DNA of 27,692 nt, taken from the NCBI GenBank assembly GCA_003857395.1, contig RPRC01000113.1:1-27692 (forward strand), in the 5' to 3' direction. Below, piece by piece: positions 17,335-24,895 of the stretch. Position 1 is the first letter of the stretch. The number at the start of each line of letters is the position of its first letter. The DNA is from Geobacter sp. (GTDB taxonomy: Bacteria > Desulfobacterota > Desulfuromonadia > Geobacterales > Geobacteraceae). The notes under the pieces were generated by a model, which made no database searches, was not told the origin of the DNA, and saw nothing but the letters and a program-made list of their open reading frames with translations. A program made the translations under genes and the position numbers.

Positions 17335-17363
17335 GTATACTATAGATGCTTTCTGTCCAGAAA
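17335..17363 (-). promoter_or_regulatory. Candidate sigma-70 promoter for the binding protein-kinase pair
   Basis: On the minus strand TTCTGG (17358-17363) and TATACT (17335-17340) are separated by 17 nt, about 120 nt upstream of ATG 17214. The -10 is good and the -35 is poor. It is the best candidate I see, but sequence alone does not prove it. Confidence 0.35.
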
Positions 17364-17562
17364 CCAGGAAGAAAGGTAGATGCCCCACGAGTATTCAACT
17401 GTTGCCGGCAAGGGTCTTTCGAGACGTTTGCGGACATGTCTGTTTGTATTGTTTCAGATGACTTGGCGTAATTTGGCCAGAGGTTTGGTCGGTGATGATC
17501 TCCGTATGCTATCCTGATAAAATATTGTGACAGAAATTATTTTCAAATGCGGCAGATTCGGG

Positions 17563-17590
17563 TTGATGAATTCTATCTCTACGTTATACT
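17563..17590 (+). promoter_or_regulatory. Sigma-70-type promoter of a short non-coding unit
   Basis: TTGATG (17563-17568) and TATACT (17585-17590) are spaced by 16 nt. The -10 matches the consensus at five of six positions and the -35 at four. The predicted start is near 17597, at the first base of the hairpin of the non-coding unit. Confidence 0.6.
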
Positions 17591-17596
17591 GCTAGT

Positions 17597-17665
17597 GAAG
17601 CTTTAAGCTTCTCCTTTTGGTTCTTCCCCTGTGGATTTGATGTAAAAATCTGCAGGGGGTTTTTT
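17597..17665 (+). ncRNA. Putative small RNA or attenuator leader, about 69 nt
   Basis: A promoter-to-terminator unit without an open reading frame. The predicted RNA starts with a palindromic hairpin GAAGCTTTAAGCTTC (17597-17611), has a short pyrimidine-rich single-stranded linker (CTCCTTTTGG and following, 17611-17625) and ends in a strong intrinsic terminator. The linker resembles an anti-Shine-Dalgarno sequence and could pair with ribosome binding sites. Two readings fit: an independent small RNA, or a leader that conditionally terminates before the unknown gene at 17771. I do not recognise an Rfam family in it. Confidence 0.5.
17626..17665 (+). terminator. Strong intrinsic terminator
   Basis: CCCCTGTGGATTT (17626-17638) pairs over 13 positions with AAATCTGCAGGGG (17646-17658), including two G-U pairs, around a 7-nt loop, followed by six Ts (17660-17665). 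This is the best intrinsic terminator in the window, yet no plus-strand protein gene ends upstream of it. Confidence 0.85.
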
Positions 17666-17770
17666 GTCGGCTTATTATGGTGTGTACTTTCGCTGTTTGC
17701 TTGCTACTCGCACTGTGATCAGCGGGTAGGGAATTCCATAAGGCACAGTGTCATGGTTCTGGAGAATCGT

Positions 17771-18268
17771 ATGAGCAGAGCATTGAAACCGCTCTATAAC
17801 GAGGAGGTGAGAAAGAAGGCCATTGCTTCCACCTATCCTGTTATCAATGACCTTCTGGAGGTCTGCAAGTCCATGCTGCCTTTGTTCAGAGAAAATCTTT
17901 CTGGCCTGCCGGGTAGTGATACCGTTATCCACGATGCTGAACGGGCCATATCCCGTGCTGAAAGTGAACTAAATCGTGGCTGGAAAAGACACCCGCTCCA
18001 TAAGGCAGGTTTCTACGGTAGAATAGGCAATCACTATGACTTTGAGATTCATGTCGACAAGGTTCAGGAACGTGTTCGAAGCTATCGTTGCCTGGGACGC
18101 GACAGGGTCGGGCGACTTGTCATTGTTCAAATCCGGAAGGGTGAAGAACCGCTTTTGTTTGAGGCGGGTGACAGTATTTTTTTCAGGGGTCAGGTTCAGG
18201 ACCACCGCCTGCTCCATGGTGAACCGGGTACCTATATCGAGGCAACCACGGATATTTTGAATATCTAG
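17771..18268 (+). CDS. Hypothetical protein, 165 aa
   Basis: I do not recognise this protein. ATG 17771 is preferred because GGAGA lies 5 nt upstream; an in-frame ATG at 17753 has only a weak AAGG. The N-terminal half is helical and charged (EEVRKKAIASTYPVINDLLEVCKS, then DAERAISRAESELNRGWKR). The C-terminal half is beta-rich, with RVRSYRCLGRDRVGRLVIVQIRK and then DSIFFRGQVQDHRLLHGEP, loosely reminiscent of an OB-fold strand pattern. There is no signal peptide or membrane segment. Codon use looks genuine and the frame is open to its end. It lies downstream of a promoter-terminator leader and abuts a large palindromic element at its stop codon. It may be lineage-specific. Confidence 0.65.
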   Translation: MSRALKPLYNEEVRKKAIASTYPVINDLLEVCKSMLPLFRENLSGLPGSDTVIHDAERAISRAESELNRGWKRHPLHKAGFYGRIGNHYDFEIHVDKVQERVRSYRCLGRDRVGRLVIVQIRKGEEPLLFEAGDSIFFRGQVQDHRLLHGEPGTYIEATTDILNI

Positions 18269-18430
18269 GAACCTGTCGGACTTAGGGTAAATCTGCTGCA
18301 AATCCGTCTGGACGGTCCATATTTCGCCGCTGTTTTGGGCAATAGAATAACTATTACCCTGCAAAATCGACAAAATCTGTCCTCGCCCAGACAAATTTTC
18401 GCTTCGATTTCCTAAGTCCGACAGACTCCT
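18267..18430. repeat. Long imperfect palindrome (MITE-like) with perfect 14-bp arms
   Basis: CTGTCGGACTTAGG (18273-18286) and its exact reverse complement CCTAAGTCCGACAG (18411-18424) bound a 152-bp segment; with two mismatches the arms extend to 18267-18286 and 18411-18430. Nested inside on the same centre are AAATCCGTCTGG/CCAGACAAATTT (18300-18311 with 18387-18398, two mismatches) and GGGCAATAG/CTATTACCC (18337-18345 with 18351-18359, one mismatch). The stretches between also show weak inverse similarity. The whole element can fold as one long hairpin. No open frame or transposase is inside, and no clear target duplication was found. The unknown gene's stop codon overlaps its left edge. Confidence 0.75.
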
Positions 18431-18761
18431 GGACTGCTGATTGACACTGTCAGGGCGAAAAATGACCGTTTCTGGATGGGAACTATCTAGCCGTCTGCTG
18501 GCTGCCGGTATTTTCATTGTTTGTCATGCAGTATTCCTCGTTCAGTAACGAGCATTTACAGAAAAATAGCGCTACACCTTTCATTAGTGTGAAAAACTTT
18601 TTTATATCCCGGTGCAAAAGGCTATATTGGGTACATAACAGCTGCTGCTTACGGTCATTCCCCTGGTTCTTCCATCAAAAATAGTCTGTAGAGATCACCG
18701 TGTTCTGATTTCAGTTTCATTTTCCCCGCGAATAGGCCGAAGCAAAAGATTGACAGGATAC
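18431..18761. other. AT-rich gene-free interval downstream of the palindrome
   Basis: No gene is supported. A small hairpin CTCGTT/AACGAG (18537-18542 with 18547-18552) and an A5-C-T6 stretch near 18595 are present, with no obvious terminator for the minus-strand HD-GYP gene that ends at 18762. Confidence 0.5.
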
Positions 18762-19910
18762 TTACAGCGATAAATAGCTGCGGATATCGGGTCTCGCCTG
18801 TTGCTTGGATGATGCGGAAGGTTGCCGGTCTTTGCTCTTCGGGTGCATTTCTCCAAACTCTTCCCTTATGTGTATAAATATTTCTATATTCTCAAGAAAA
18901 GTGTCGAGCAGATCAGGGTCAAAAAAAGAGCCTTTCCCCTCTAACATGATCTCAATTGCCTCTTTGACAGAAAGGGCCTTTTTATAGGGCCTTTCGGAAG
19001 TCAATGCGTCAAAAATATCTGCAATCATGACTATTCTGCCATAGATATGAATATTCTTACCGGAAAGACCATTGGGATAACCACTACCGTCCCACTTTTC
19101 ATGATGCTGTAGTGCGACTATCTTTCCCGCACTTAGCACGGGAAAGTCATTGGACTCAGAGAGAATGGAACCCCCTACGGTGGTATGTGTCTGCATGATC
19201 TGAAGTTCGCTGACATCCAATTTGCCAGACTTGAGAAGGATACTATCCGGGATGCCGATTTTCCCCACGTCATGGAGAGTGGCTGCTTGCCGAAGGATCT
19301 TGCTATTATATTCATCGAGCCCTGCCAGTTTGGCAAGTTTATACGAAAGCTCACTGATTCTGCGGATATGCATGCCTGTTTCCGTATCTCGAAACTCGCA
19401 GGCTCGCCCAAGCCTAAGGGCAATTTCAAATTCGGCTTTCTTCGATAAAATTAAAGCGTCGCGAAGGGCGGAAGTTTTATTGGCGACTTCTTTCTCCAGG
19501 ATAGTATTTATGTCCCGGGCAAAATCGCTCAACTTCTTGCTGCGCACGTGATTAAGCACTCGCAGTTTAAGTTCTTCGGGGTCATATGGCTTGGACATGA
19601 AATCATTCGCTCCCATGGAAAGAGTTTTCTTGACCTCAGCCTTGTCTGACGTGATGACAATTACGGGGATTTCACGAAGGTGGGCACTTTTTTTCATGAT
19701 ACTCAAAAGCTCATAACCATCCATTACCGGCATTTCCAGGTCGAGCAGCACGATATCGACGCCCGGTGAGTGTTGGAGGATCTTCATTGCCTGTCGGCCG
19801 CTCTGAGCCTCCAGATAGCTCACGTTTGCCAGATCGCCAATCGTCAGTTTTATCATTTGGAGATTCATCTCAACGTCATCGACAGCAAGAATTGTTATTG
19901 TGTCCAGCAT
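18762..19910 (-). CDS. HD-GYP domain response regulator (cyclic-di-GMP phosphodiesterase)
   Basis: A 382-residue two-domain regulator. Receiver (1-122): DD at 11-12, phospho-accepting Asp57 in LLDLEMP, Lys107 in SKPYD. A helical linker (about 125-165) leads to the HD-GYP domain (about 165-355) with His181, HD213-214 in LHDVGKIGIP and HHEKWDGSGYP (269-279), so the catalytic set is intact. HD-GYP enzymes hydrolyse cyclic-di-GMP, linking signal to motility or biofilm behaviour. ATG 19910 is chosen because GGAGGG precedes it by about 10 nt; an upstream in-frame ATG at 19928 lies in the kinase gene and lacks a ribosome binding site. It follows the kinase stop by 4 nt and is very probably its cognate output. 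A close paralog is at 27125. Confidence 0.93.
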   Translation of the reverse strand: MLDTITILAVDDVEMNLQMIKLTIGDLANVSYLEAQSGRQAMKILQHSPGVDIVLLDLEMPVMDGYELLSIMKKSAHLREIPVIVITSDKAEVKKTLSMGANDFMSKPYDPEELKLRVLNHVRSKKLSDFARDINTILEKEVANKTSALRDALILSKKAEFEIALRLGRACEFRDTETGMHIRRISELSYKLAKLAGLDEYNSKILRQAATLHDVGKIGIPDSILLKSGKLDVSELQIMQTHTTVGGSILSESNDFPVLSAGKIVALQHHEKWDGSGYPNGLSGKNIHIYGRIVMIADIFDALTSERPYKKALSVKEAIEIMLEGKGSFFDPDLLDTFLENIEIFIHIREEFGEMHPKSKDRQPSASSKQQARPDIRSYLSL

Positions 19911-19914
19911 GAGC

Positions 19915-22900
19915 TCAGTACCCTCCATTTGTGTAAACTAAGGTAGCTCTTTTGAATTGTTCAAACTCCATCCGCAGGTTGCCGATTCCGTTCGAAAGGA
20001 GTGCACCTTCGCCTGATTTTGCATGTGTATGAATCTCGCTCACAAGTTCACTCATCCGCTCTGCTCCGATATTAGCTGCTGCGCCAGTCAAAGTATGAGT
20101 TGCTTTTAGTACCTTCTCACATTCTTGTGCGTCGAGCATGTTTTTCAAGTCGGGCAACGCATTTTCAACCAGTGATATAAACATTGTAACGAGAGGGGCG
20201 ACCATTTCTTCCCTTTCACCGATTCTGGAAAGTAATTCTGTATGGTTAAAAGTCACCGAGTTGCTTTCTTTGCTGTCGGGCCTATTGTGTACTCTAGCGG
20301 GTTCAGCTGCAATTTTTGACTCTTGTATTGTTTTGACTAATGTGCTGTAACTCTCAAGAAGAGATAATAATTCTGCTGGCCTGAATGGCTTGCTGAGGTA
20401 GGTATCCATCCCTGCATCAAGACACTTTTCTCGGTCTTCCTTCATGGCATAGGCGGTCATCGCCACTATCGGAACACGCGAACCAAGGGCTTCTTCCTGT
20501 TCCCGTATTTTGCGGGTTGCTTGCAACCCATCCATCCGGGGCATTTGGACATCCATCAGGATCAGATCATATTCTTCGCGGTTGCTCTCCCACAGAGACA
20601 CGGCATCAGCACCATTGTCGACAAATGTCAGCGTGTGGCCATAGTGTTCTAGAATTGCTTCTAGGACCTCTTGGTTGATAGTAACATCTTCGGCTATCAG
20701 TATTGAGAGGTGTTCCCTGTTTTCCGTTACTTTTGTCTGCTGTGAAGCGGGTGCATCCGTATACCGTTTACCGTTTTCCGTTGTGAGAAGAGAGGTGAGA
20801 ATTTCGCGAAGCTCCCCATGGACTATCGGCTTCGGAAGGTAACCGTCAATCTGTAACTCCCGGCATTTTACTGGGTCGTCACTTACACCCAGTTCTGACA
20901 TGATAATGCAGCGAATGGGGTCAAAAGCAGCAGTGCTTCTGACCTTATGAAACAACTGCCAGGCATCTCCTTCCGGCATCTGCCCATCGGCCAGCAGGAA
21001 ATCCGGGAGCCGTGAATCACTGCTCGACTGCTGCAAGAAATCGAGCGCCTGTGTCGCATTTTGAACCTGACAGGTGCTGATGCCCCATTTTTTGAGAAAG
21101 TCGGACAGGACGCGACTGGTGATGGGAGAACTGTCCACAATCAATGCTCTTCTGCCATGAAAAGGCGCCGATGGTTCCTGTACTGGCGAGCTATCCAGGG
21201 TAAACCATGCGGTAAAGGTGAAGCTGCTGCCTTTTCCCTCTTTACTCACCAAGTGGATCGTTCCGCCCATCAGTTCCACCAGTTTCCTGGAGATTGTCAG
21301 GCCCAAGCCGGTACCGCCATATGACTTGGTGGTGCTCAAGTCACCCTGTTCAAAAGGATCAAAGATATTTACCTGTCTCTCGAGTGGGATGCCGATGCCA
21401 GAGTCCTTAACAGTAAAGGAAAGAAGGCACTGGCCGGCATCTTCGGCAACAGCGGTGACAGACACCAGCACCTGTCCGTTTTTAGAGAACTTGACGGCAT
21501 TGCCGACGAGGTTGACGAGTACCTGTTTCAATCTCCCGGGATCTCCGATCAAGGTGTCTGGAGTGTCTGCTGACGGATCAAAAATAACTTTCAGGTTTTT
21601 TTCAGCTGCCCGAGGCGCCAGGCCTTGCAATGCCTGTCCGACAATTGTTCGCAGGTGAAACGGTGACTCGTCAATCTCGATTTTGTCAGCCTCGATCTTG
21701 GAGAAATCCAGAATGTCATTGATAATGTCAAGGAGGTTTTCGGCAGAGATTCGCACTGCGGCAAGATAGGCACGCTGCTGCTCATCCAGGCCTGTGCAAA
21801 GGCAGAGGTCAGTCATTCCGATTATACCATTCATGGGGGTGCGAATTTCGTGGCTCATGTTAGCGAGGAAGCTGCTTTTTGCCTGATTTGCAGCTTCTGC
21901 CGCTTCCTTAGCGTTGTGTAAATCGATTTCTGACCGTTTCCGCTCGCTAATATCGTCCTTGATGGCGATCAAGCTTGTGATTGAACCAAACTCGTCCATG
22001 ACCGGAGCAACGTTGGCATGTTCCCAGTACAGCTCACCGTTTTTTTTACGATTGATGAATTCTCCCGACCAGATTTTTCCACTCAGTACCGTTTCCCATA
22101 AGTTTTGATACTTTTCCAGAGACTCCTGGCCACTGTTTAGAAAACGGGGATTCCGTCCGATGGCTTCTTCGGTGCTATAGCCGGTAATCCGGCTGAAATG
22201 GGCATTTACATATTCTATCGAGCCGTTGATGTCGGTGATTACGACCGAACAGGAACTCTGCTCCAGGGCGGCACGCAGTTTTCGCAGGTTGGCGTTTTTT
22301 TCCTCGACGATCTTTTCACGGAGCCGTGTTTCTTCGAGACGTGTTTCAAGTACCGCGGCACGCATGCTGCCCCGATAAAAAGTGACGCCTCCTGCCAGCA
22401 GGACCAGGCTGATGCCTGCAAGCAGATAGAAAAGTCCGTGGTTGGGAGCTGATTCAGCGTTGCTTATCCGCAGAAAAGAAACCAGGGAAAGGGGTGTGTC
22501 GGCTATTGAGACGATGAATGTCTGGTTGTTGTGTTGAGTCGTGGGTGGTGAGTTCACCGCAATGCTGTTGAAGCCGGCCGATTTCATCCTCACAGGGTTC
22601 TGAAGCGTCTGCAGCGGCGGAAGCGTTGTCTCTTCAGACTTCCCGGCCAGATAGCGGTTGCCGAAAGCGATGACACTGATCCATGAGTCGTCTTTTTCTC
22701 TGTTTTCAACGAAGTGATGGAGGATACGCTCTACGGGCATCCATCCGGATATCCTCCCCGTATAGCGGCCTTTGAACTGGAACGGGTAGGAAATAATCAG
22801 GAAATAGGTTCCGTCGATTTTTTCGCAGCTGAACTCCGCGTGTTTTGTTTTCCGCACAAGATTTTGACTAACGGGTTGTTTTCCCGTGGGAAAGACCGCT

Positions 22901-23322
22901 TTGTCACGACTTTCAAAGAGAATCTTTCCCGAGGACTCCGCATACACGAGTCTCGAAAAGATCGGTTGCCCGTCCAGAGTCCGTTTTTCCCGGAAGCGGC
23001 TCAGCATGTCTTGGGCGGAATTGATGGTTGCTCCCAACCCATACTCTAGTGACATACCGAGGGCTCTGTTTTCGTAATACATGGAAAAATCACGACAATC
23101 CGCCAAGTTCGAGAGGTCATACAGCCGCTCGTAGAGAAAGTAGCTGATCGTGAGGGCCTTTTTTTCGCTCTCCTGCAGATTGCGTTGCAGAAAGGATTTC
23201 TGCAGTTTTTCCTGTATCCGGTATTGAGAATAGACCAGGTACATCATATAGCCTGCTGAGGCAAATATGAAGCAGAGGACAATCACGCTGCGCAACCGGG
23301 AAACTTGTGTTAGGCCTGCCAT
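19915..23322 (-). CDS. Hybrid sensor histidine kinase with PAS, two receivers and Hpt
   Basis: An 1135-residue tripartite kinase. Transmembrane helices near 11-32 and 297-315 enclose a periplasmic sensor region of about 260 residues that I could not assign. Then PAS (about 346-460), HisKA with His491 in NMSHEIRTP, HATPase with Asn608, DSGIG (640-644) and GTGLGL (670-675), receiver 1 (about 724-846; Asp779 in LLADGQMP), receiver 2 (about 872-990; Asp924 in LMDVQMP) and a C-terminal Hpt (about 1026-1120) with His1076 in ATHTLTG. The acidic pair of receiver 1 is degenerate (VDSS). ATG 23322 is chosen: GGAGG lies 5 nt upstream, whereas the GTG at 23340, which overlaps the previous stop, has no binding site. 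Probably passes phosphate from His to Asp to Hpt to the HD-GYP regulator next door. Confidence 0.93.
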   Translation of the reverse strand: MAGLTQVSRLRSVIVLCFIFASAGYMMYLVYSQYRIQEKLQKSFLQRNLQESEKKALTISYFLYERLYDLSNLADCRDFSMYYENRALGMSLEYGLGATINSAQDMLSRFREKRTLDGQPIFSRLVYAESSGKILFESRDKAVFPTGKQPVSQNLVRKTKHAEFSCEKIDGTYFLIISYPFQFKGRYTGRISGWMPVERILHHFVENREKDDSWISVIAFGNRYLAGKSEETTLPPLQTLQNPVRMKSAGFNSIAVNSPPTTQHNNQTFIVSIADTPLSLVSFLRISNAESAPNHGLFYLLAGISLVLLAGGVTFYRGSMRAAVLETRLEETRLREKIVEEKNANLRKLRAALEQSSCSVVITDINGSIEYVNAHFSRITGYSTEEAIGRNPRFLNSGQESLEKYQNLWETVLSGKIWSGEFINRKKNGELYWEHANVAPVMDEFGSITSLIAIKDDISERKRSEIDLHNAKEAAEAANQAKSSFLANMSHEIRTPMNGIIGMTDLCLCTGLDEQQRAYLAAVRISAENLLDIINDILDFSKIEADKIEIDESPFHLRTIVGQALQGLAPRAAEKNLKVIFDPSADTPDTLIGDPGRLKQVLVNLVGNAVKFSKNGQVLVSVTAVAEDAGQCLLSFTVKDSGIGIPLERQVNIFDPFEQGDLSTTKSYGGTGLGLTISRKLVELMGGTIHLVSKEGKGSSFTFTAWFTLDSSPVQEPSAPFHGRRALIVDSSPITSRVLSDFLKKWGISTCQVQNATQALDFLQQSSSDSRLPDFLLADGQMPEGDAWQLFHKVRSTAAFDPIRCIIMSELGVSDDPVKCRELQIDGYLPKPIVHGELREILTSLLTTENGKRYTDAPASQQTKVTENREHLSILIAEDVTINQEVLEAILEHYGHTLTFVDNGADAVSLWESNREEYDLILMDVQMPRMDGLQATRKIREQEEALGSRVPIVAMTAYAMKEDREKCLDAGMDTYLSKPFRPAELLSLLESYSTLVKTIQESKIAAEPARVHNRPDSKESNSVTFNHTELLSRIGEREEMVAPLVTMFISLVENALPDLKNMLDAQECEKVLKATHTLTGAAANIGAERMSELVSEIHTHAKSGEGALLSNGIGNLRMEFEQFKRATLVYTNGGY

Positions 23323-23336
23323 GCCGTCCTCCAGAT

Positions 23337-24221
23337 TCACTTCTGTGCGAAAAAGCTCGGGAAGTAGAAGGTAGCTGAAGGATAATATTTGCGGATCAAC
23401 TTCAGATATGTGCCGTCTTTTTTTACCTTCTTGAGAAATTTGTTATAGGCGGCAAGCAGTTGTGGCTCGTCTTGGCGAAAGGCGACAGCCATCACCTGCT
23501 TTTCGGATATGGGCCCGATGATTTTGAGTTTGCCAGGCCACTTGCCAAGGGCAATCAGCGCATCGGGAACGTCAAGGATCGTCATCTCCGCATCATTGTT
23601 CAGAACAGCGGGTGCAAGTTCGTTCAATTGACCGGAAAAACAGGTTACAGTTGCTCCGGTGTCCGAAAGGTCATACAGGTCCGGGGCAAGGCAGGTCTTT
23701 TCAACGGCAAGAACCGACCTGCCTTTCATGAGTGCCCTCGTCATCTCGATATCCTTGTGAATTTCTGCGGATGGCTTGATGGGGCGCACTTTCGAGTCGG
23801 CACGGGCAAGAAGCCAGATTTGGCTGGGGAAGGTGGGCTGCGAAAAATTTACTATTTTCTGGCGCCAGGGCAATATTGTGAAACCGTTTGCGATCAGGTC
23901 TCCCCGCCTGGGGGTATCTTCGAGTATTTCAACCTCTTTTCCCTGGATCTTGAATTTTTTTCCAACAAGATCCTGCACTACGCTGCCCCAATCTGACTTG
24001 ACAAATTCATAGCGAACTCCCAGGTAGCGAGCAAAGAGCTTTGTCATCTCTACATCGAAACCATCGCCGGTTCCGGTAACAAAATTGGCATAAGGCACTC
24101 CGAGATGCTCTAAAACACCCCGCTGCTGTATTTCCCGCAGCTCGGCCGCTTTGACAGGCATGCGGGAAAAAGCGACGAGAAGAAACAAAATAACCATGGT
24201 TTGTAATGATCTGTTCAGCAT
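23337..24221 (-). CDS. Periplasmic solute-binding protein (SBP family 3-like), kinase-linked
   Basis: A 294-residue secreted binding protein. A signal peptide spans about residues 1-26 (ending PVKAAEL), followed by the family 3 pattern: a GVLEHLGVPYANFVTG strand, GDGFDVEMTKLFARYLGVRYEFVKSDW, then DLIANGFTILPWRQKIVNFSQPTFPSQIWLLA and a C-terminal PQLLAAYNKFLKKVKKDGTYLKLIRKYY. The ligand is unknown. Its stop (23337-23339) lies 15 bp before the kinase ATG, and no transporter genes are present, so it is likely the ligand-binding subunit of the kinase sensor. ATG 24221 follows AAGGAGAG by 7 nt; the longer frame to 24272 has no binding site. Confidence 0.87.
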   Translation of the reverse strand: MLNRSLQTMVILFLLVAFSRMPVKAAELREIQQRGVLEHLGVPYANFVTGTGDGFDVEMTKLFARYLGVRYEFVKSDWGSVVQDLVGKKFKIQGKEVEILEDTPRRGDLIANGFTILPWRQKIVNFSQPTFPSQIWLLARADSKVRPIKPSAEIHKDIEMTRALMKGRSVLAVEKTCLAPDLYDLSDTGATVTCFSGQLNELAPAVLNNDAEMTILDVPDALIALGKWPGKLKIIGPISEKQVMAVAFRQDEPQLLAAYNKFLKKVKKDGTYLKLIRKYYPSATFYFPSFFAQK

Positions 24222-24309
24222 TTTCTGCTCTCCTTCTCGGTCCTTGGTTGCGAGGGCCCCGTCAGGCCGCAAGCCTCCAACGTTAAAATGTGTGACAACT
24301 CGCGAAAGT

Positions 24310-24324
24310 ATACCGATTCGGTAT
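24310..24324. promoter_or_regulatory. 15-bp palindrome, possible operator
   Basis: ATACCGATTCGGTAT is an inverted repeat of two 7-bp arms around one base. It lies at the end of the cheW remnant and about 90 bp upstream of the binding-protein start, a plausible operator position for the downstream minus-strand operon. No regulator is identified. Confidence 0.35.
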
Positions 24325-24641
24325 TATGCCGCCTGCTCCAGGTGCTCAAGTTGGCCGGCTGAAAACATTTTTTCTATCTCCAGAATGATGACCAGGGTCT
24401 GACCGTGTCTGCCGATCCCTTTGATGAAAGCGGAGTCAAAGCCCTTTACTGCTTGCGGGGCCGGAGTGATTACCGTTTCCGGCAGCTTGATAACTTCGGA
24501 TACCTGGTCAACCACAAGCCCGATGCTCATGTTTCTGATTGTGCCGATAATTATGCGCCGATCTTCACTGGTACCCGTCTCCACTTCTGTTCCATACTGG
24601 GTCAACGAGCCTCGACGGTGCTTTACATTACAAACTCGCAA
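24324..24641 (-). pseudogene. CheW-like protein, N-terminally truncated
   Basis: The C-terminal two thirds of a CheW coupling protein: EDRRIIIGTI, SIGLVVDQVSEVIKLPETVITPAP, FIKGIGRHGQTLVIILEIEKMFS. CheW normally has about 150-165 residues and starts with a conserved segment around FxLxxxxYaI and NLRGxxxPVxDLR; here everything before RRGS is absent and the PVVDLR strand looks deleted (RRGSLTQYGTE). The open frame extends upstream to about 24710 without a usable ATG; only a TTG at 24641 exists, without a ribosome binding site. CheW links chemoreceptors to CheA, and this protein lacks part of the beta barrel needed for that, so it is probably a dead fragment. It lies 20 bp downstream of the small NHLP-like gene. 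Confidence 0.75.
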
Positions 24642-24661
24642 GCTTCGGGATACTTTTTGTT

Positions 24662-24895
24662 TTAGAGGTTCTCTGTAGTATGACGTGGAGAAAAACGTCT
24701 GATATTCTTGTCAAGCCGGATTGCTACCCACTCAAGTAGGACAAGGTCCTCATGTCTGATTGATTCGAGTTCCTCACAACTAAGAAAGAAGCCTTCCTTT
24801 TGACAAGATTCAGCCAGCGACAGTACCGACTGGTGTCGGAACTGGTCATCGGTGAGTAAGCGACCAAGAAGTCTTTCCACCATTTCCTGTGACAT
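24662..24895 (-). CDS. Small protein resembling NHLP/Nif11-clan leader-like proteins
   Basis: A 77-residue cytosolic protein. The stretch VERLLGRLLTDDQFR, SLAESCQKEGFFLSCEELESI and VAIRLDKNIRRF looks like the small Os1348/Franean1_4349-type proteins of the NHLP clan (typically VxRVLGRLLTDExFR...eGyxLtpeEl...LdxxiCR), some of which are leaders of ribosomally made peptides. This identification is by eye and tentative. No GG cleavage site or Cys-rich core peptide is visible, and no modifying enzyme lies in the window, so it may be a leader-type domain used for another purpose. ATG 24895 is preferred (AGGAAAA upstream); the in-frame ATG at 24928 adds 11 unconserved residues. Confidence 0.6.
   Translation of the reverse strand: MSQEMVERLLGRLLTDDQFRHQSVLSLAESCQKEGFFLSCEELESIRHEDLVLLEWVAIRLDKNIRRFSPRHTTENL

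Larger units (their letters stand above)
17215..17770. other. Divergent intergenic region with promoters and a structured short transcript
   Basis: About 550 bp separate the minus-strand binding-protein gene from the plus-strand unknown gene. It holds a candidate minus-strand promoter (17335-17363) and, on the plus strand, a promoter, a roughly 69-nt unit and a strong terminator (17563-17665). The sequence between 17389 and 17560 is AT-rich and shows no gene or recognisable motif. Confidence 0.6.

Noticed and set aside
17969..18517. Minus-strand open frame covering the unknown gene and the palindrome
   Set aside because: It runs through a structured palindrome and a plus-strand gene that has a better start and binding site; composition looks random.
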